Counted from the first letter of the stretch, positions 35,603-45,525 are shown. The stretch: 64,000 nucleotides of DNA from Silicimonas algicola (GCF_003148765.1 NZ_QGGV01000003.1:306171-370170), one strand, 5' to 3'. A program made the numbers and translations. The notes: a model not told the origin generated them from the sequence alone.

Positions 35603-36820
35603 TCACTCGGCCGGGGTACGGCGTTGGCGTGCAGCTTCGGCCTCGGCGCCCGAGGCCTTGCGGTCGCGGCGGCGGAACACGCGCCCGACACGCTGCCCGC
35701 CTTCGACAAGACCGCCCGGCAGGAAGATGACGACGATCATGAAGAGAAGGCCAAGCGTCAGGTTCCAGCCCTTTCCGATGAAGGGGTGGACGATCGTGAC
35801 CATCAAATCCTCCATCCCGTCGGGCAGGAAGGCGAACCACTGGTGCAGGACGTTGTCGTTGATCTTTGAGAAGATGTTCTCGAAGTACTTGATGAAGCCC
35901 GCGCCCAGGACCGGGCCGATCAGCGTTCCTGCACCCCCGAGGATGGTCATCAGCACGACTTCGCCCGATGCCGTCCACTGCATCCGCTCGGCGCCCGCAA
36001 GGGGGTCCATCGCGGCGAGAAGGCCTCCGGCGAGACCCGCGTACATGCCCGAGATGACGAAGGCGGCAAGTGTGTAGGGCCGCGAGTTCAGGCCGGTGTA
36101 GTTCAGGCGCTGCTGGTTCGACTTGATCGCGCGCAGCATCATCCCGAAAGGCGAGCGGAAGATCCGGATCGAGAGGTAGAACATGAGGATCATGATCGCG
36201 GCGCAGATGTAGTAGCCGGAGTTGAAGTCGAAGGTCCAGCCGTTCATGCGCAGGGTATAGGTCGAGCGCACGGAGAGACCGAAGAGGTGCGGCATGTCCG
36301 GCAGCGACGCGCGGTGCAGCCACTGCGGATCGTTGGAATAGACCTGAAGGCCGGTCTCACCGTTCGTCAGGTTGAACTTCGGGTTCGACAGCACCGAGTA
36401 GGCCAGCGCGAAGCTCATCTGCGCGAAGGCGAGGGTGAGGATCGAGAAGTAGATCCCCGAGCGCCGCAGCGAGATGTAGCCGATCACGAGGGCGAAGAGG
36501 CCTGCGACGATCACCGACAGAAGGATCGCGGGGACCACGTTGTAGGTCAGGAGCTTGAAGATCCAGACCGCGGCATAGGAGCCCATGCCGAGGAAGGCGG
36601 CGTGTCCGAAGGACAGATAGCCCGTCAGGCCGAAGAGGATGTTGAAGCCGATGGCGAAGATGCCGTAGATCACGAACCGCTGCATGAGGTCCGGATATCC
36701 TGCGTTGAACTGCGCCAGCGACGAGCCCTGCGGGAAGGGGTTGAGCAGGAACGGCGCCAGGAGCGTCAGGATCAGGACGATGACGAAGAGCATCGCGTCG
36801 TGTTTGTTGAGACCGAGCAT
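35603..36820 (-). CDS. HAAT-family ABC transporter permease, LivM-type, 405 aa
   Basis: Multiple membrane helices with LivM signatures: [20 protein letters not shown] near residues 50-69, [17 protein letters not shown], and [20 protein letters not shown] near 249-268. The C-terminal ~25 residues are basic. Its length exceeds the typical ~320-360 because of a periplasmic-loop insert near residues 145-190. Translationally adjacent to LivH (3 nt). Confidence 0.9.
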   Translation of the reverse strand: MLGLNKHDAMLFVIVLILTLLAPFLLNPFPQGSSLAQFNAGYPDLMQRFVIYGIFAIGFNILFGLTGYLSFGHAAFLGMGSYAAVWIFKLLTYNVVPAILLSVIVAGLFALVIGYISLRRSGIYFSILTLAFAQMSFALAYSVLSNPKFNLTNGETGLQVYSNDPQWLHRASLPDMPHLFGLSVRSTYTLRMNGWTFDFNSGYYICAAIMILMFYLSIRIFRSPFGMMLRAIKSNQQRLNYTGLNSRPYTLAAFVISGMYAGLAGGLLAAMDPLAGAERMQWTASGEVVLMTILGGAGTLIGPVLGAGFIKYFENIFSKINDNVLHQWFAFLPDGMEDLMVTIVHPFIGKGWNLTLGLLFMIVVIFLPGGLVEGGQRVGRVFRRRDRKASGAEAEAARQRRTPAE

Positions 36821-36823
36821 GGG

Positions 36824-37855
36824 TTAATCCTCCATCACGCCCTTGCGGCCCATGAGGCCACGCGGGCGGGTCAGCAGCACGATGATCGCGACCAGGTAGA
36901 TGATGATCTGGTTGATCCCGGGGATCGTTGTCGTGGCCCATGTGGTCGAGGCCGCGCTCTCGAGGATGCCGAGAAGGAAGCCGGCGAGCACTGCGCCCGG
37001 CAGCGAGCCCATGCCGCCGACGACGACGACGACGAAGGACAGGACGAGGAAGTCCATCCCCATGTGATAGTTGGGCGCGTTGATCGGCGCGTACATGACG
37101 CCGGCGAGCCCCGCAACGGCGGCCGCGATGCCGAACATGATGGTGAAGCGCTTGTCGATGTTGATGCCAAGCATCCCGACGGTTTCACGGTCCACCATGC
37201 CCGCTCGGACCACCATGCCGAAGGTAGTGAACTGAAGGAAGGCGAAGACACCGGCGATGATGACAACCGAGAAGGCGAAATAGACCAGACGCCAGATCGG
37301 GTAGACGATCGCGTTGGCCTGGAAGCCCAGCATCATCCCGAGGTCGACAGAGCCCTTGAAGGCCGATGGCTCCGGAGCCTGGATCGGATTGGCGCCGTAG
37401 AAGTACTTGATGATCTCCTGCAGCACGATCGCGAGGCCGAAGGTCACCAGGATCTGGTCGGCGTGGGGGCGCTTGTAGAAGTGGCGGATCAGGCCCCGTT
37501 CCATCACGTAGCCGATGACGAGCATGACCGGGATGGTCAGCAGGATGGCCAGCGGCACCGACCAGTCGATGATCGAGGCGCCGATGTCTTTTCCGAACCA
37601 GTACTCAATGTAGGGGGCCTGGACCTTCAGCGGGTTGCCCAGAAAGTCCTTCTGGGTCTCGTCGATGATCTCGAAGCTGGTGCCAAGAAGCCGCTGCAGG
37701 AAAATTGCGCAGAACGCGCCGACCATGAACAGAGCGCCGTGCGCAAAATTCACCACCCCGAGCGTCCCGAAGATCAGGGTCAGACCGAGCGCGATCAACG
37801 CATAGGCCGAACCCTTGTCGAGGCCGTTCAGGATCTGAAGCAGGATCGCGTCCAT
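36824..37855 (-). CDS. HAAT-family ABC transporter permease, LivH-type, 343 aa
   Basis: LivH hallmarks: LNGLDKGSAYALIALGLTLI near residues 8-27, GTLGVVNFAHGALFMVGAF near 30-48, ILVTFGLAIVLQEIIKYFYG, and the final MGSLPGAVLAGFLLGILES. An insert around residues 55-90 (FEIIDETQKDFLGNPLKVQA) is longer than in amino-acid LivH, which may reflect a different cargo. It is 97 nt downstream of the binding-protein gene. Confidence 0.92.
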   Translation of the reverse strand: MDAILLQILNGLDKGSAYALIALGLTLIFGTLGVVNFAHGALFMVGAFCAIFLQRLLGTSFEIIDETQKDFLGNPLKVQAPYIEYWFGKDIGASIIDWSVPLAILLTIPVMLVIGYVMERGLIRHFYKRPHADQILVTFGLAIVLQEIIKYFYGANPIQAPEPSAFKGSVDLGMMLGFQANAIVYPIWRLVYFAFSVVIIAGVFAFLQFTTFGMVVRAGMVDRETVGMLGINIDKRFTIMFGIAAAVAGLAGVMYAPINAPNYHMGMDFLVLSFVVVVVGGMGSLPGAVLAGFLLGILESAASTTWATTTIPGINQIIIYLVAIIVLLTRPRGLMGRKGVMED

Positions 37856-37952
37856 ATCCCCACCTTCTGGAAAATCTCAGACGGGCGCCCCGTGGAGGGA
37901 CGCCGTTCCGGAAGGGATCGCGCCGTGGCGCGATCCCTCTGTGCGGTGCCGG

Positions 37953-39305
37953 TCAGGCGCCCGGGTTGCACTCGCCGAGGGTCGCCTCGGCGCCGCCGAA
38001 CATCGGGTGATCGGCGGGATACTCGACCTGGGCCACCGGCGTGACGTCGACGATCTCGAGAAGGTCGAACTCGTTGGCTGGCGCCTCTTTGCCCTTCATG
38101 ACGAGGACGTCCTTGAAGCACTGGTGGTCTTCGGCGCGATAGAGCGTCGGGCCGTTGCCCAGTCCGTCGAACTGGAAGCCTTCCAGGGCCTCGGCGACCG
38201 CACAGGGGTCGAAGGAGCCCGCACGCGCCACGGCGTCGGCGTAGAGCAGGACCTGAGCATAGCAGGTCTGTGCCGAGTTTGACGGCGGACGGCCATACTT
38301 CTCGCCGAACGACTTGACGAACGCCTTCGAGCCTTCGTTGTCGAGCTGCCAGTTGTAGTTCATCGAGCCATAGACGCCCGCCACGTTCGCGCCGGCACCT
38401 GCCGCCATCAGTTCGGAATAGAGCGGAACGACGATCTCGAAGTTCTTGCCGTTCACCTGCTTGTCGCGGAGGCCGAACTGGACCGCCTGCGTCAGCGAGT
38501 TCACCATGTTTCCGCCGTAGTGGTTCAGGACCAGCACATCGGCGCCCGAGTTCAGGACCGGGGCGATGTAGGACGAGAAGTCCGTGGCGGCGAGCGGGGT
38601 CAGCACGTTCTCGACGGTTTCCCAGCCCATGGCTTCGGTCGAGGCCGCGATCGACTCCTGCTGGGTCCAGCCCCAGGTATAGTCGGCCGTCAGGTGGTAG
38701 GCGCGGCGGTCGGTGCCGTAGGCCTTCTCGAGAACGGGCGCGAGAGCGGCGGCGGACATGTAGGCGTTGAAGAAGTGGCGGAAACCATTCTTCTTGCGGT
38801 CCTTGCCGGTCGTGTCGTTCGAGTGGGTCAGGCCCGCCATGAAGATGATGCCGGCCTCCTGGCAGAGACCCTGAACGGCCACGGCGACGCCCGAGGACGA
38901 GCCGCCGTTGATCATGATGGCGCCGTCTTTCTCGATCATCGACTTGGCTGCCGCGCGGGCGGCGTCCGACTTGGTCTGGGTGTCGCCGGTGACGAAGGTC
39001 ACCTTCTTGCCCAGGATGCCGGTGCCGTCGAGAGCCTTCGACGAGAAGGTGGCAAGGCAGCCGCCGTCGCCTTCGCCGTTCAGGTGCTGGACTGCCAGCT
39101 CCTGAGCGCGAAGCTCGTCCATGCCTTCGTCAGCGTAGGGTCCGGTCTGCGGCACGTTGAAACCCAGCACCACGTTCGAGCCGGTGGGCTCGTTGGTGAA
39201 GGCGCGCGCGGAACCGGCGGTGAAGATGGTCGGGACGGCCAGACCGGCACCGGCCACGGCACCCGTCTTCAGCACGCCACGGCGCGTGAGATCGTTCTTC
39301 GACAT
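37953..39305 (-). CDS. HAAT-family periplasmic substrate-binding protein with TAT signal, 450 aa
   Basis: The N-terminus has a twin-arginine motif (LTRRGVLKTGAVAGAGLAVP at residues 7-26) and a cleavage site near GSARA. The mature part is a type I periplasmic-binding protein (NVVLGFNVPQTGPYADEGMD; VTFVTGDTQTKSDAARAAAK; MINGGSSSGVAVAVQGLCQE). First gene of the operon ending in acs. Its cargo is not a proven amino acid; a short-chain carboxylate or amide is the contextual guess. Confidence 0.9.
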   Translation of the reverse strand: MSKNDLTRRGVLKTGAVAGAGLAVPTIFTAGSARAFTNEPTGSNVVLGFNVPQTGPYADEGMDELRAQELAVQHLNGEGDGGCLATFSSKALDGTGILGKKVTFVTGDTQTKSDAARAAAKSMIEKDGAIMINGGSSSGVAVAVQGLCQEAGIIFMAGLTHSNDTTGKDRKKNGFRHFFNAYMSAAALAPVLEKAYGTDRRAYHLTADYTWGWTQQESIAASTEAMGWETVENVLTPLAATDFSSYIAPVLNSGADVLVLNHYGGNMVNSLTQAVQFGLRDKQVNGKNFEIVVPLYSELMAAGAGANVAGVYGSMNYNWQLDNEGSKAFVKSFGEKYGRPPSNSAQTCYAQVLLYADAVARAGSFDPCAVAEALEGFQFDGLGNGPTLYRAEDHQCFKDVLVMKGKEAPANEFDLLEIVDVTPVAQVEYPADHPMFGGAEATLGECNPGA

Positions 39306-39438
39306 TGAAATCCTCCCAAGATTGCATCCACTCTTGCCCGATCCTCCTCGGGCAGTGCGGTCTGGCCTTTACAAGGCACCCCGTTTATCGCCGATACGCG
39401 GAAAACATTTCAATAAGTCTCTGTGGCTCGGCAATTTT

Positions 39439-39487
39439 TTTGTAAACAAATAGACAGGCGCAGGAAGTTTAATGTAAAGTAATTTAC
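39439..39487. promoter_or_regulatory. Two AT-rich palindromes in the transporter/ScfR divergent promoter region
   Basis: TTTGTAAACAAA (39439-39450) and GTAAAGTAATTTAC (39474-39487) are perfect-arm inverted repeats in an otherwise GC-rich region between the divergent transporter operon and the ScfR-type regulator. ScfR/RamB-family regulators bind AT-rich TTTGCAAA-like sites, so these are plausible operators. Confidence 0.5.
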
Positions 39488-39527
39488 GCGCACTGGCAGA
39501 AGCCGCTTGAAATCGCAGGAGAAACCC

Positions 39528-40847
39528 TTGGCTCGCTCGGTCCTTGCCGGAAGCCGGATCCGGGACTACCGCATCGGTCGCGGGCTGCGCCAGGCCGACC
39601 TCGCCAAGGCCTGCGGGATTTCGCCGTCCTACCTCAACCTGATCGAACACAATCGCAGGAAAATCGGCGGGGCGCTTCTGGTGCGTATCGCGCGTGCTCT
39701 CGGCGCCGAACCCGCGATCCTGTCCGAAGGCGCCGAAAGCGCGCTGACCATGGCCCTCGATGCGGCTGCGGGTGCGTATCCCGACACGAACGCGGAACGC
39801 GAGCGGGCCGAGGAGATGGCGGGCCGCTTTCCCGGCTGGGCCAGGCTGATCGAGCGTCAGTACCGTGAGGCGCGGCGGCTGGAACAGGTGATCGAGCGTC
39901 TCGACGACCGCCTGACGCACGATCCCTTCCTGTCGGCGTCGATGCACAGCGTTCTGTCCAGCGTGACCGCGATCCGCTCGGCCAGCGCCATCCTTGCCAA
40001 TGGCGAGAACATCGAGCCCGAGTGGCAGGCGCGCTTTCATCGCAACATCTACGAGGACAGCCAGCGACTGGCCGACGCGACCGAGGGGCTGGTGTCCTAT
40101 CTCGATGCCGGCGACAGCGAGGGGCGCGCCGCGACCCTGCCGCAGGAAGAGGTCGAGATCTGGCTTGCGGCGCGGGACTGGCGCGTCGACGTGCTGGAGG
40201 AGAACCCCGACGCGGATGTGGCGCCCCTGATCGGCGCGCCCGACGGCCCGGCGACGCCCGCGGGACGGGCGCTCGCCGTCAGGGCCCTCACGCGCTATGC
40301 CGATGACGCCCGCGCGCTGCCGGCCGCTCGCCTGTCCGAAGCGATGGAAAGGATCACCGAGCCGTCGCGCCTCGCCTCGGCCTTGGGTGTTCCGCTGGCC
40401 ACGGTCTACCGCCGCCTCGCAGCGCTGCCCGCCGTACTTTGTCCGGACGGTACGCCTTGGGGCCTCGTCGCCTGCGACGGGTCCGGCACGCTGATCTTCC
40501 GCAAGCCGCTGCCCGGTTTCGATGTGCCGCGTTATGGCGCAGCCTGTCCGCTCTGGCCTCTCTTCCGTGCGCTTCAGCGCCCTATGGCCCTGATCCGCGA
40601 GCGCGTGGCCGTCAGCGGCCGAAACGAGGGTGTGTTCGACGCCGAGGCGATCTCGGACATCGCCTATCCCGTCGGTTTCGACGGCCCCGCCGTGGTCGAG
40701 GCCTGGATGCTCTTGCGCGCCCGGCTGCCGGGTGACGACGCGGGGCCCGCGCTGAAGGTCGGCGCCTCCTGCCGCATCTGCGCCGTCCCGGACTGCCCGG
40801 CGCGGCGCGAGCCGTCCGTTTTCGCCCTTCCGGACGAGGCAGGCTGA
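39528..40847 (+). CDS. ScfR-family (short-chain fatty acyl-CoA) transcriptional regulator, 439 aa
   Basis: The N-terminal XRE helix-turn-helix is clear (IRDYRIGRGLRQADLAKACG near residues 12-31, then ISPSYLNLIEHNRRKIGGAL). The long C-terminal domain ends in the conserved cysteine motif ASCRICAVPDCPAR. This is the layout of RamB/PccR-type regulators that sense acyl-CoAs. TTG 39528 has a good AGGAG site at 6 nt, so I prefer it over TTG 39507. Divergent from the transporter-acs operon, its probable target. Confidence 0.85.
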   Translation: MARSVLAGSRIRDYRIGRGLRQADLAKACGISPSYLNLIEHNRRKIGGALLVRIARALGAEPAILSEGAESALTMALDAAAGAYPDTNAERERAEEMAGRFPGWARLIERQYREARRLEQVIERLDDRLTHDPFLSASMHSVLSSVTAIRSASAILANGENIEPEWQARFHRNIYEDSQRLADATEGLVSYLDAGDSEGRAATLPQEEVEIWLAARDWRVDVLEENPDADVAPLIGAPDGPATPAGRALAVRALTRYADDARALPAARLSEAMERITEPSRLASALGVPLATVYRRLAALPAVLCPDGTPWGLVACDGSGTLIFRKPLPGFDVPRYGAACPLWPLFRALQRPMALIRERVAVSGRNEGVFDAEAISDIAYPVGFDGPAVVEAWMLLRARLPGDDAGPALKVGASCRICAVPDCPARREPSVFALPDEAG

Positions 40848-40928
40848 CCCGCTTCCGCTTTTGACAGGAGTGTCGCCGCAGGCGATAGTCGCGAAAGGCC
40901 CGCAAAGGGCATGAGGGGAGGATCGGTG

Positions 40929-41297
40929 GTGACCGCAAGACGGGTGCTGTTGATCGAGGACGAGCCGAACATCATCGAGGCGATCCGTTTCATCCTGTCG
41001 CGGGACGGCTGGAGGGTCGACACGCATTCGGACGGCGAGACGGCGCTCGCCGCGATCCGCACGCGCGCGCCCGACCTCGTGATCCTCGACGTGATGCTGC
41101 CGAACCGCTCGGGCTACGACATCCTCCACGATCTGCGACGGGACGCGGCGACCAAGGCGCTTCCGGTTCTCATGCTGACCGCGCGGGGCCAGAAGAAGGA
41201 CCGCGACTTGGCCGAGAAGCTGGGCGTCAGCCGGTTCATGACGAAGCCCTTCTCGAACAGCGAGATCCTCTCGACCGTGCGTGAGCTGGTGGGCTGA
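40929..41297 (+). CDS. Single-domain response regulator (receiver only), 122 aa
   Basis: CheY-like receiver with acidic pair in LLIEDEPN, phospho-acceptor aspartate in DLVILDVMLPNRSGYD near residue 51, threonine in LMLTARG and lysine in FMTKPFS. No output domain. GTG 40929 follows GAGGGGAGG. It is coupled to the small membrane protein (TGATGG) and lies two genes before the symporter/histidine kinase, which is its likely partner. Confidence 0.9.
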   Translation: MTARRVLLIEDEPNIIEAIRFILSRDGWRVDTHSDGETALAAIRTRAPDLVILDVMLPNRSGYDILHDLRRDAATKALPVLMLTARGQKKDRDLAEKLGVSRFMTKPFSNSEILSTVRELVG

Positions 41298-41578
41298 TGG
41301 CGCGGCCCGGCGATCCGAAGTTCCTCGCACGCGCCGGATACAGGCGGCGCCGGATGGCGGACGCCGCGCGCCTCGTGCCCCTGATAGGCGCAGTCCTGAT
41401 GCTTGTGCCCGTGCTGTGGCCCGGGACCGAGACCCGTACCTCAGGCGCGATGATCTATGTCTTCGTCACCTGGGCCGGACTGATCGCGGTCATCGGCGCG
41501 ATGTCGCGGCCCCTTGGCCGCATGATGCGCGACCCGGATCCCGGCGCCGAGCCCGCGCCCGCCGGCGACGAGGACTGA
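41297..41578 (+). CDS. Small two-helix membrane protein, 93 aa
   Basis: Two hydrophobic helices (AARLVPLIGAVLMLVPVLWP near 23-42 and MIYVFVTWAGLIAVIGAMSR near 52-71) between a basic N-terminus and an acidic Pro-rich tail. It overlaps the response-regulator stop and sits 5 nt before the SLC5-type kinase, so it is probably an accessory of that signalling system. Analogous small subunits accompany some SLC5 symporters. No family name is assured. Confidence 0.6.
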   Translation: MARPGDPKFLARAGYRRRRMADAARLVPLIGAVLMLVPVLWPGTETRTSGAMIYVFVTWAGLIAVIGAMSRPLGRMMRDPDPGAEPAPAGDED

Positions 41579-41583
41579 GGCCG

Positions 41584-44268
41584 GTGTCCTTCGACGTCCT
41601 CGTTACGCTCTGCCTCGCCTACGTCCTTCTTCTGTTCGCCGTCGCCTTCTGGGCCGACAAGCGCGCCGCGCGGGGCAGGATGGGGTGGATCCGCTCGCCC
41701 GCGGTCTACACGCTGTCGCTGTCGATCTACTGCACCGCGTGGACCTTCTACGGCGCGGTGGGATATGCCGCGCGGTCGGGGATGGAATTCGTCACCATCT
41801 ATCTCGGCCCCACGCTGGTCATGGTCGGCTGGTGGACCGTGCTGCGCCGCCTCGTCCGGATCGGGCGCATACAGCGCATCACCTCGGTCGCCGACCTGAT
41901 CTCGTCGCGCTATGGCAAGTCGAACCTTCTGGGCGTGCTGGTGACGGTTCTCGCGGTCGTCGGCACGACGCCCTACATCGCGCTTCAGCTCCAGTCGGTC
42001 ACGCTGTCTTTCGACGTCTTCGCGGGCGGCGGCGTGCGGGCCGACGGCGACTCGCTGACCCAGACGGCGCTGTTCATCGCGGGCGGGCTGGCGATCTTCA
42101 CCATCGTCTTCGGCACCCGGAACCTGGACGCGAACGAACGCCACCACGGCGTCGTCACCGCCATCGCAGTCGAGGCCGTCGTGAAGCTCGTGGCGCTTCT
42201 GGCGGTCGGCATCTTCGTGGTCTTTGTGGCAGGCGGCGGTGCGGGCGCCACCCTCGAGGCCATCGACGCCTCGGAGATCTCGGAGTGGCACGCTGGGCCG
42301 GCGCGCTGGATGACGATGATCTTCCTGTCGGGCGCGGCCTTCCTGTGCCTGCCGCGCATGTTCCAGGTCATGGTCGTCGAGAACTCGGACGAGCGGCACC
42401 TCGCCATCGCGAGCTGGGCCTTCCCCCTCTACCTCTTCCTGATGAGCCTCTTCGTCGTGCCGATCGCCGTCGTGGGGCTCGACGTGCTGCCCGAGGGCGC
42501 CAACCCCGACCTCTTCGTGCTGACGATCCCACTTGCCTACGACCGAGACGCGCTGGCCATGCTGGCATTCCTGGGCGGCTTCTCCTCGGCGACGTCGATG
42601 GTCATCGTCGCGGCCATCGCCCTGTCGACCATGGTGTCGAACCACATCGTCATGCCGATCTGGCTGAACGCCCGGAAGGGCGGGGCGACGGTGTCGGGCG
42701 ACGTGCGGACCGTCGTCATCCAGGCGCGGCGGCTGTCCATCGCGGGGGTCTTGGCCCTTGGCTATCTCTACTACGTCTTCTCGGGCGGCGGCACGGCGCT
42801 CGCGGCCATCGGCCTCATCTCGTTCACCGGACTCGCGCAGGTGCTGCCCGCGATGCTGGGCGGCATCTTCTGGCGGGGAGCGACGCGCGCGGGCGCGGCG
42901 GCGGGCCTGTCGGCGGGCTTCGCGATCTGGCTCTGGACCTCGTTCCTGCCGAGCTTCGGCGAAGCCGGGCTTCTGTCGGCGTCGGTCTTCACGGACGGGC
43001 CCTTCGGCCTGTCGCTGCTGCGTCCCCAGGCCCTGTTCGGGATCGAAGGCCTGGATCCCGTGGTCCACTCGGTGCTTTGGTCGCTTCTCGTCAATGCCGT
43101 CATCTTCTGCCTCGTCTCGGTCCTGACCTTCCCCACGCCCGTCGAGCGGCTTCAGGGCGCGGCCTTCGTCAATGTCTTCCGCTACTCCGAGGGAGCGCCG
43201 GGCTGGACGGGAAGCGCTGTCGAGGCCGAGGATCTTCTGATGATGTCGCAGCGCCTCCTGGGCACGGCAGAGGCGCAGCTTCTGTTCGAGGGCGAGGCCG
43301 CAGGCCAGGGCAAGAGCGGCTATATCCCCGACGTGACCCCGGCGTTCCTGGAAAAGCTCGAACGCAAGCTCGCGGGGTCGGTCGGGGCCGCGACGGCGCA
43401 TGCGATGCTGCTTCAGATCACGGGCGGGGTGTCCGTCACGGTCGAGGACCTGATGAAGGTCGCCGACGAAGCCCAGCAAATCCTTGAGTATTCCAGCCAG
43501 CTAGAAGCCAAGAGCCAGGAGCTGGGGCGGACCGCGCGACAACTGAAGGAGGCGAACGACAAGCTGGTGGCGCTGTCGGTGCAGAAGGACGGCTTCCTCA
43601 GCCAGATCAGTCACGAATTGCGCACGCCGATGACGTCGATCCGGTCGTTCAGCGAGATCCTCATGCACGGCGAGACGATGACCCCCGAAGAGCGGCAGCG
43701 CTATTCCTCGATCATCCACGACGAGACGATCCGGCTGACGAGGCTTTTGGACGACCTTCTCGACCTTTCGGTGCTCGAGAACGGGCAGGTGACGCTGAAC
43801 GAGGCCGACTGGACGCTGGAAGCGATCCTCGACCGCGCGGTGGCTGCGACCGAGCGGGCAGGGCCGGGACCCGCGATGACCATCGACCGCGACCGGGCCG
43901 GCGAGCGCACGCGGATCCGGACCGACGGCGACAGGCTGGCGCAGGTCTTCATCAACCTCATCGCCAACGCGCAGAAGTACTGCGACGCCGACGCGCCCCG
44001 CCTGCGGATCGTGGTGCGCGAACGCCAGGGCCGCCCGGTCGTCGATTTCATGGACAACGGATCGGGCATTCCGCAGAAGGCGCAGGCAGTGATCTTCGAG
44101 AAGTTCGCGCGCGTCTCGGACCATCGCGCGGCTGGCGGAGCCGGTCTGGGCCTCGCGATCTGCCGCGAGGTGATGCATCGTCTCGGCGGCGGGATCGCCT
44201 ATCTGCCGGGGCAGGGCGGGGCCGCCTTCCGCGTGACGCTGCCGCGCCGACAGGCCGAGGCGGCCTGA
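41584..44268 (+). CDS. SLC5 symporter-type sensor histidine kinase, 894 aa
   Basis: Residues ~1-520 form a sodium/solute symporter domain with about 13 helices (YTLSLSIYCTAWTFYGAVGY near 41-60, ITSVADLISSRYGKSNLLGV near 98-117). A coiled linker (SQLEAKSQELGRTARQLKEA) follows. The kinase core has its H-box at FLSQISHELRTPMTSIRSFS, N-box VFINLIANAQKYCD, and G-boxes FMDNGSGIP and GGAGLGLAI. No receiver domain is fused, unlike hybrid CbrA/CrbS relatives. Those kinases sense nutrients, and CrbS/MxtR controls acs, so with acs nearby a carboxylate-sensing role is attractive. Start GTG 41584. Confidence 0.9.
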   Translation: MSFDVLVTLCLAYVLLLFAVAFWADKRAARGRMGWIRSPAVYTLSLSIYCTAWTFYGAVGYAARSGMEFVTIYLGPTLVMVGWWTVLRRLVRIGRIQRITSVADLISSRYGKSNLLGVLVTVLAVVGTTPYIALQLQSVTLSFDVFAGGGVRADGDSLTQTALFIAGGLAIFTIVFGTRNLDANERHHGVVTAIAVEAVVKLVALLAVGIFVVFVAGGGAGATLEAIDASEISEWHAGPARWMTMIFLSGAAFLCLPRMFQVMVVENSDERHLAIASWAFPLYLFLMSLFVVPIAVVGLDVLPEGANPDLFVLTIPLAYDRDALAMLAFLGGFSSATSMVIVAAIALSTMVSNHIVMPIWLNARKGGATVSGDVRTVVIQARRLSIAGVLALGYLYYVFSGGGTALAAIGLISFTGLAQVLPAMLGGIFWRGATRAGAAAGLSAGFAIWLWTSFLPSFGEAGLLSASVFTDGPFGLSLLRPQALFGIEGLDPVVHSVLWSLLVNAVIFCLVSVLTFPTPVERLQGAAFVNVFRYSEGAPGWTGSAVEAEDLLMMSQRLLGTAEAQLLFEGEAAGQGKSGYIPDVTPAFLEKLERKLAGSVGAATAHAMLLQITGGVSVTVEDLMKVADEAQQILEYSSQLEAKSQELGRTARQLKEANDKLVALSVQKDGFLSQISHELRTPMTSIRSFSEILMHGETMTPEERQRYSSIIHDETIRLTRLLDDLLDLSVLENGQVTLNEADWTLEAILDRAVAATERAGPGPAMTIDRDRAGERTRIRTDGDRLAQVFINLIANAQKYCDADAPRLRIVVRERQGRPVVDFMDNGSGIPQKAQAVIFEKFARVSDHRAAGGAGLGLAICREVMHRLGGGIAYLPGQGGAAFRVTLPRRQAEAA

Positions 44269-44335
44269 GACGGAAACCAAATAGTAACCCTGATGCCGGA
44301 CGCTTCGAGCGGACAGACAGGGGGCGCTCTCGGCG

Positions 44336-45361
44336 ATGAACGACATGACTTCGGTGCTTCGGCGCAAGCTTGCGCCTTCAAGACCCGCCGCGGTGCCGGG
44401 CGGGGCGTCGGTCGAGGCGCTCTTGCGCAAGCTGATGCCGCGCGATGCAGACCGGGAACTGCGGCTCGACCTCATGGTCGGCGCCGTGACCCTGGGCACC
44501 GTGCCGAAGACCGCTGTCACCGATCGGCTCACGGCTCTCGACCTGGCGTTCCTGATGAAAGGTCCGGGCGACACGCGCGGGCTTTGCCTGATGACGCCCG
44601 GCCTTCTGGCCGCCCTGACCGAGGTGCAGATGTCGGGCCGCGTCACGCGCTCGGCGCCGCCCGACCGCATTCCCACCCGCACCGATGGCATCGTCGTGGC
44701 CGAGATGCTGGACCGCTGGATGCGCTCGGCGCTGGAAGCCGCCGAGGAGGCGGGGCTGACCGACATTCTGCCCTTCGCCGGTTACGCGAGGATGGATGGC
44801 GTTCAGCCGCGTCGGAACGTGGTGCTTGCCCTCGACCCCGTGGAGTACCGCACCTTGTCGGTCGATCTCGTCCTTGGCGACGACGCGAAGACCGGGACGC
44901 TGTTCTTCGCAATGCCCGTCCCGCGGCCTTTGACCGTCGTGTCGCCGCAGCCGGGTCGGATGCTGCGGCATCTCGCGACGGTGCCCGCGCCGATGACTGC
45001 GGTGTTGGCGCGGCTGCCGCATCCCTATGGGCAGGCGCGTCGGCTGGGGGTGGGCGACCTCATCCCCATCCCGGTTTCGGCGCTGGTCAATGTCCGGCTT
45101 GAGACGCTGGCGGGCAAGCTGATCGCCACGGCGCGGCTAGGGCAGTTGAATGGCCAGAAGGCGGTGCGCCTGTCGTCGGGTGGGGGCGCCGCTGCCGCGC
45201 TATCCGGCCCGCCGATCTCGGGCGCACGAGCAGGCCTTGCCGGCATCGCCGGAGCCACGCCATTCCCCGGGCTCGCCGAGCTTCCGGGGCTTCCCGACTT
45301 GCCGGACCTGCCCGACTTTCCCGATCTGCCCGACCTCCCGGACCTGCCGCCGCTCGACTGA
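44336..45361 (+). CDS. FliM/FliN-like SpoA-domain protein with PDLPDLP tail, 341 aa
   Basis: The C-terminal half contains a SpoA/FliN-type domain (GVGDLIPIPVSALVNVRLET near residues 239-258, then GKLIATARLGQLNGQKAVRL). The central region (TLFFAMPVPRPLTV) resembles the middle domain of FliM. The protein lacks the N-terminal EIDALL-type CheY-binding motif. It ends in a repeat-rich LPDLPDLP-type tail of about 25 residues. No other flagellar genes are present. It may be a divergent motor-switch component or a repurposed relative. Confidence 0.7.
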   Translation: MNDMTSVLRRKLAPSRPAAVPGGASVEALLRKLMPRDADRELRLDLMVGAVTLGTVPKTAVTDRLTALDLAFLMKGPGDTRGLCLMTPGLLAALTEVQMSGRVTRSAPPDRIPTRTDGIVVAEMLDRWMRSALEAAEEAGLTDILPFAGYARMDGVQPRRNVVLALDPVEYRTLSVDLVLGDDAKTGTLFFAMPVPRPLTVVSPQPGRMLRHLATVPAPMTAVLARLPHPYGQARRLGVGDLIPIPVSALVNVRLETLAGKLIATARLGQLNGQKAVRLSSGGGAAAALSGPPISGARAGLAGIAGATPFPGLAELPGLPDLPDLPDFPDLPDLPDLPPLD

Positions 45362-45525
45362 GCGCGACAGCGACGGCGAAATAGGCAGCCGTCCGCCGGT
45401 AAGGCCAAATGTCGCGCACCAACTGTCATTATCCTGTCTTGAATGATCTGGATTAACGACCTTAGTCGTAGCCCGTGCTACGGTCATCACGTCGCCGAAC
45501 AAGCGACACACCCTGGGAGGACAAT

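Noticed and set aside
41281-41583. N-terminal extension of the symporter-kinase frame
   Set aside because: It overlaps the response regulator end and the small membrane protein gene in another frame. The symporter domain starts at GTG 41584.
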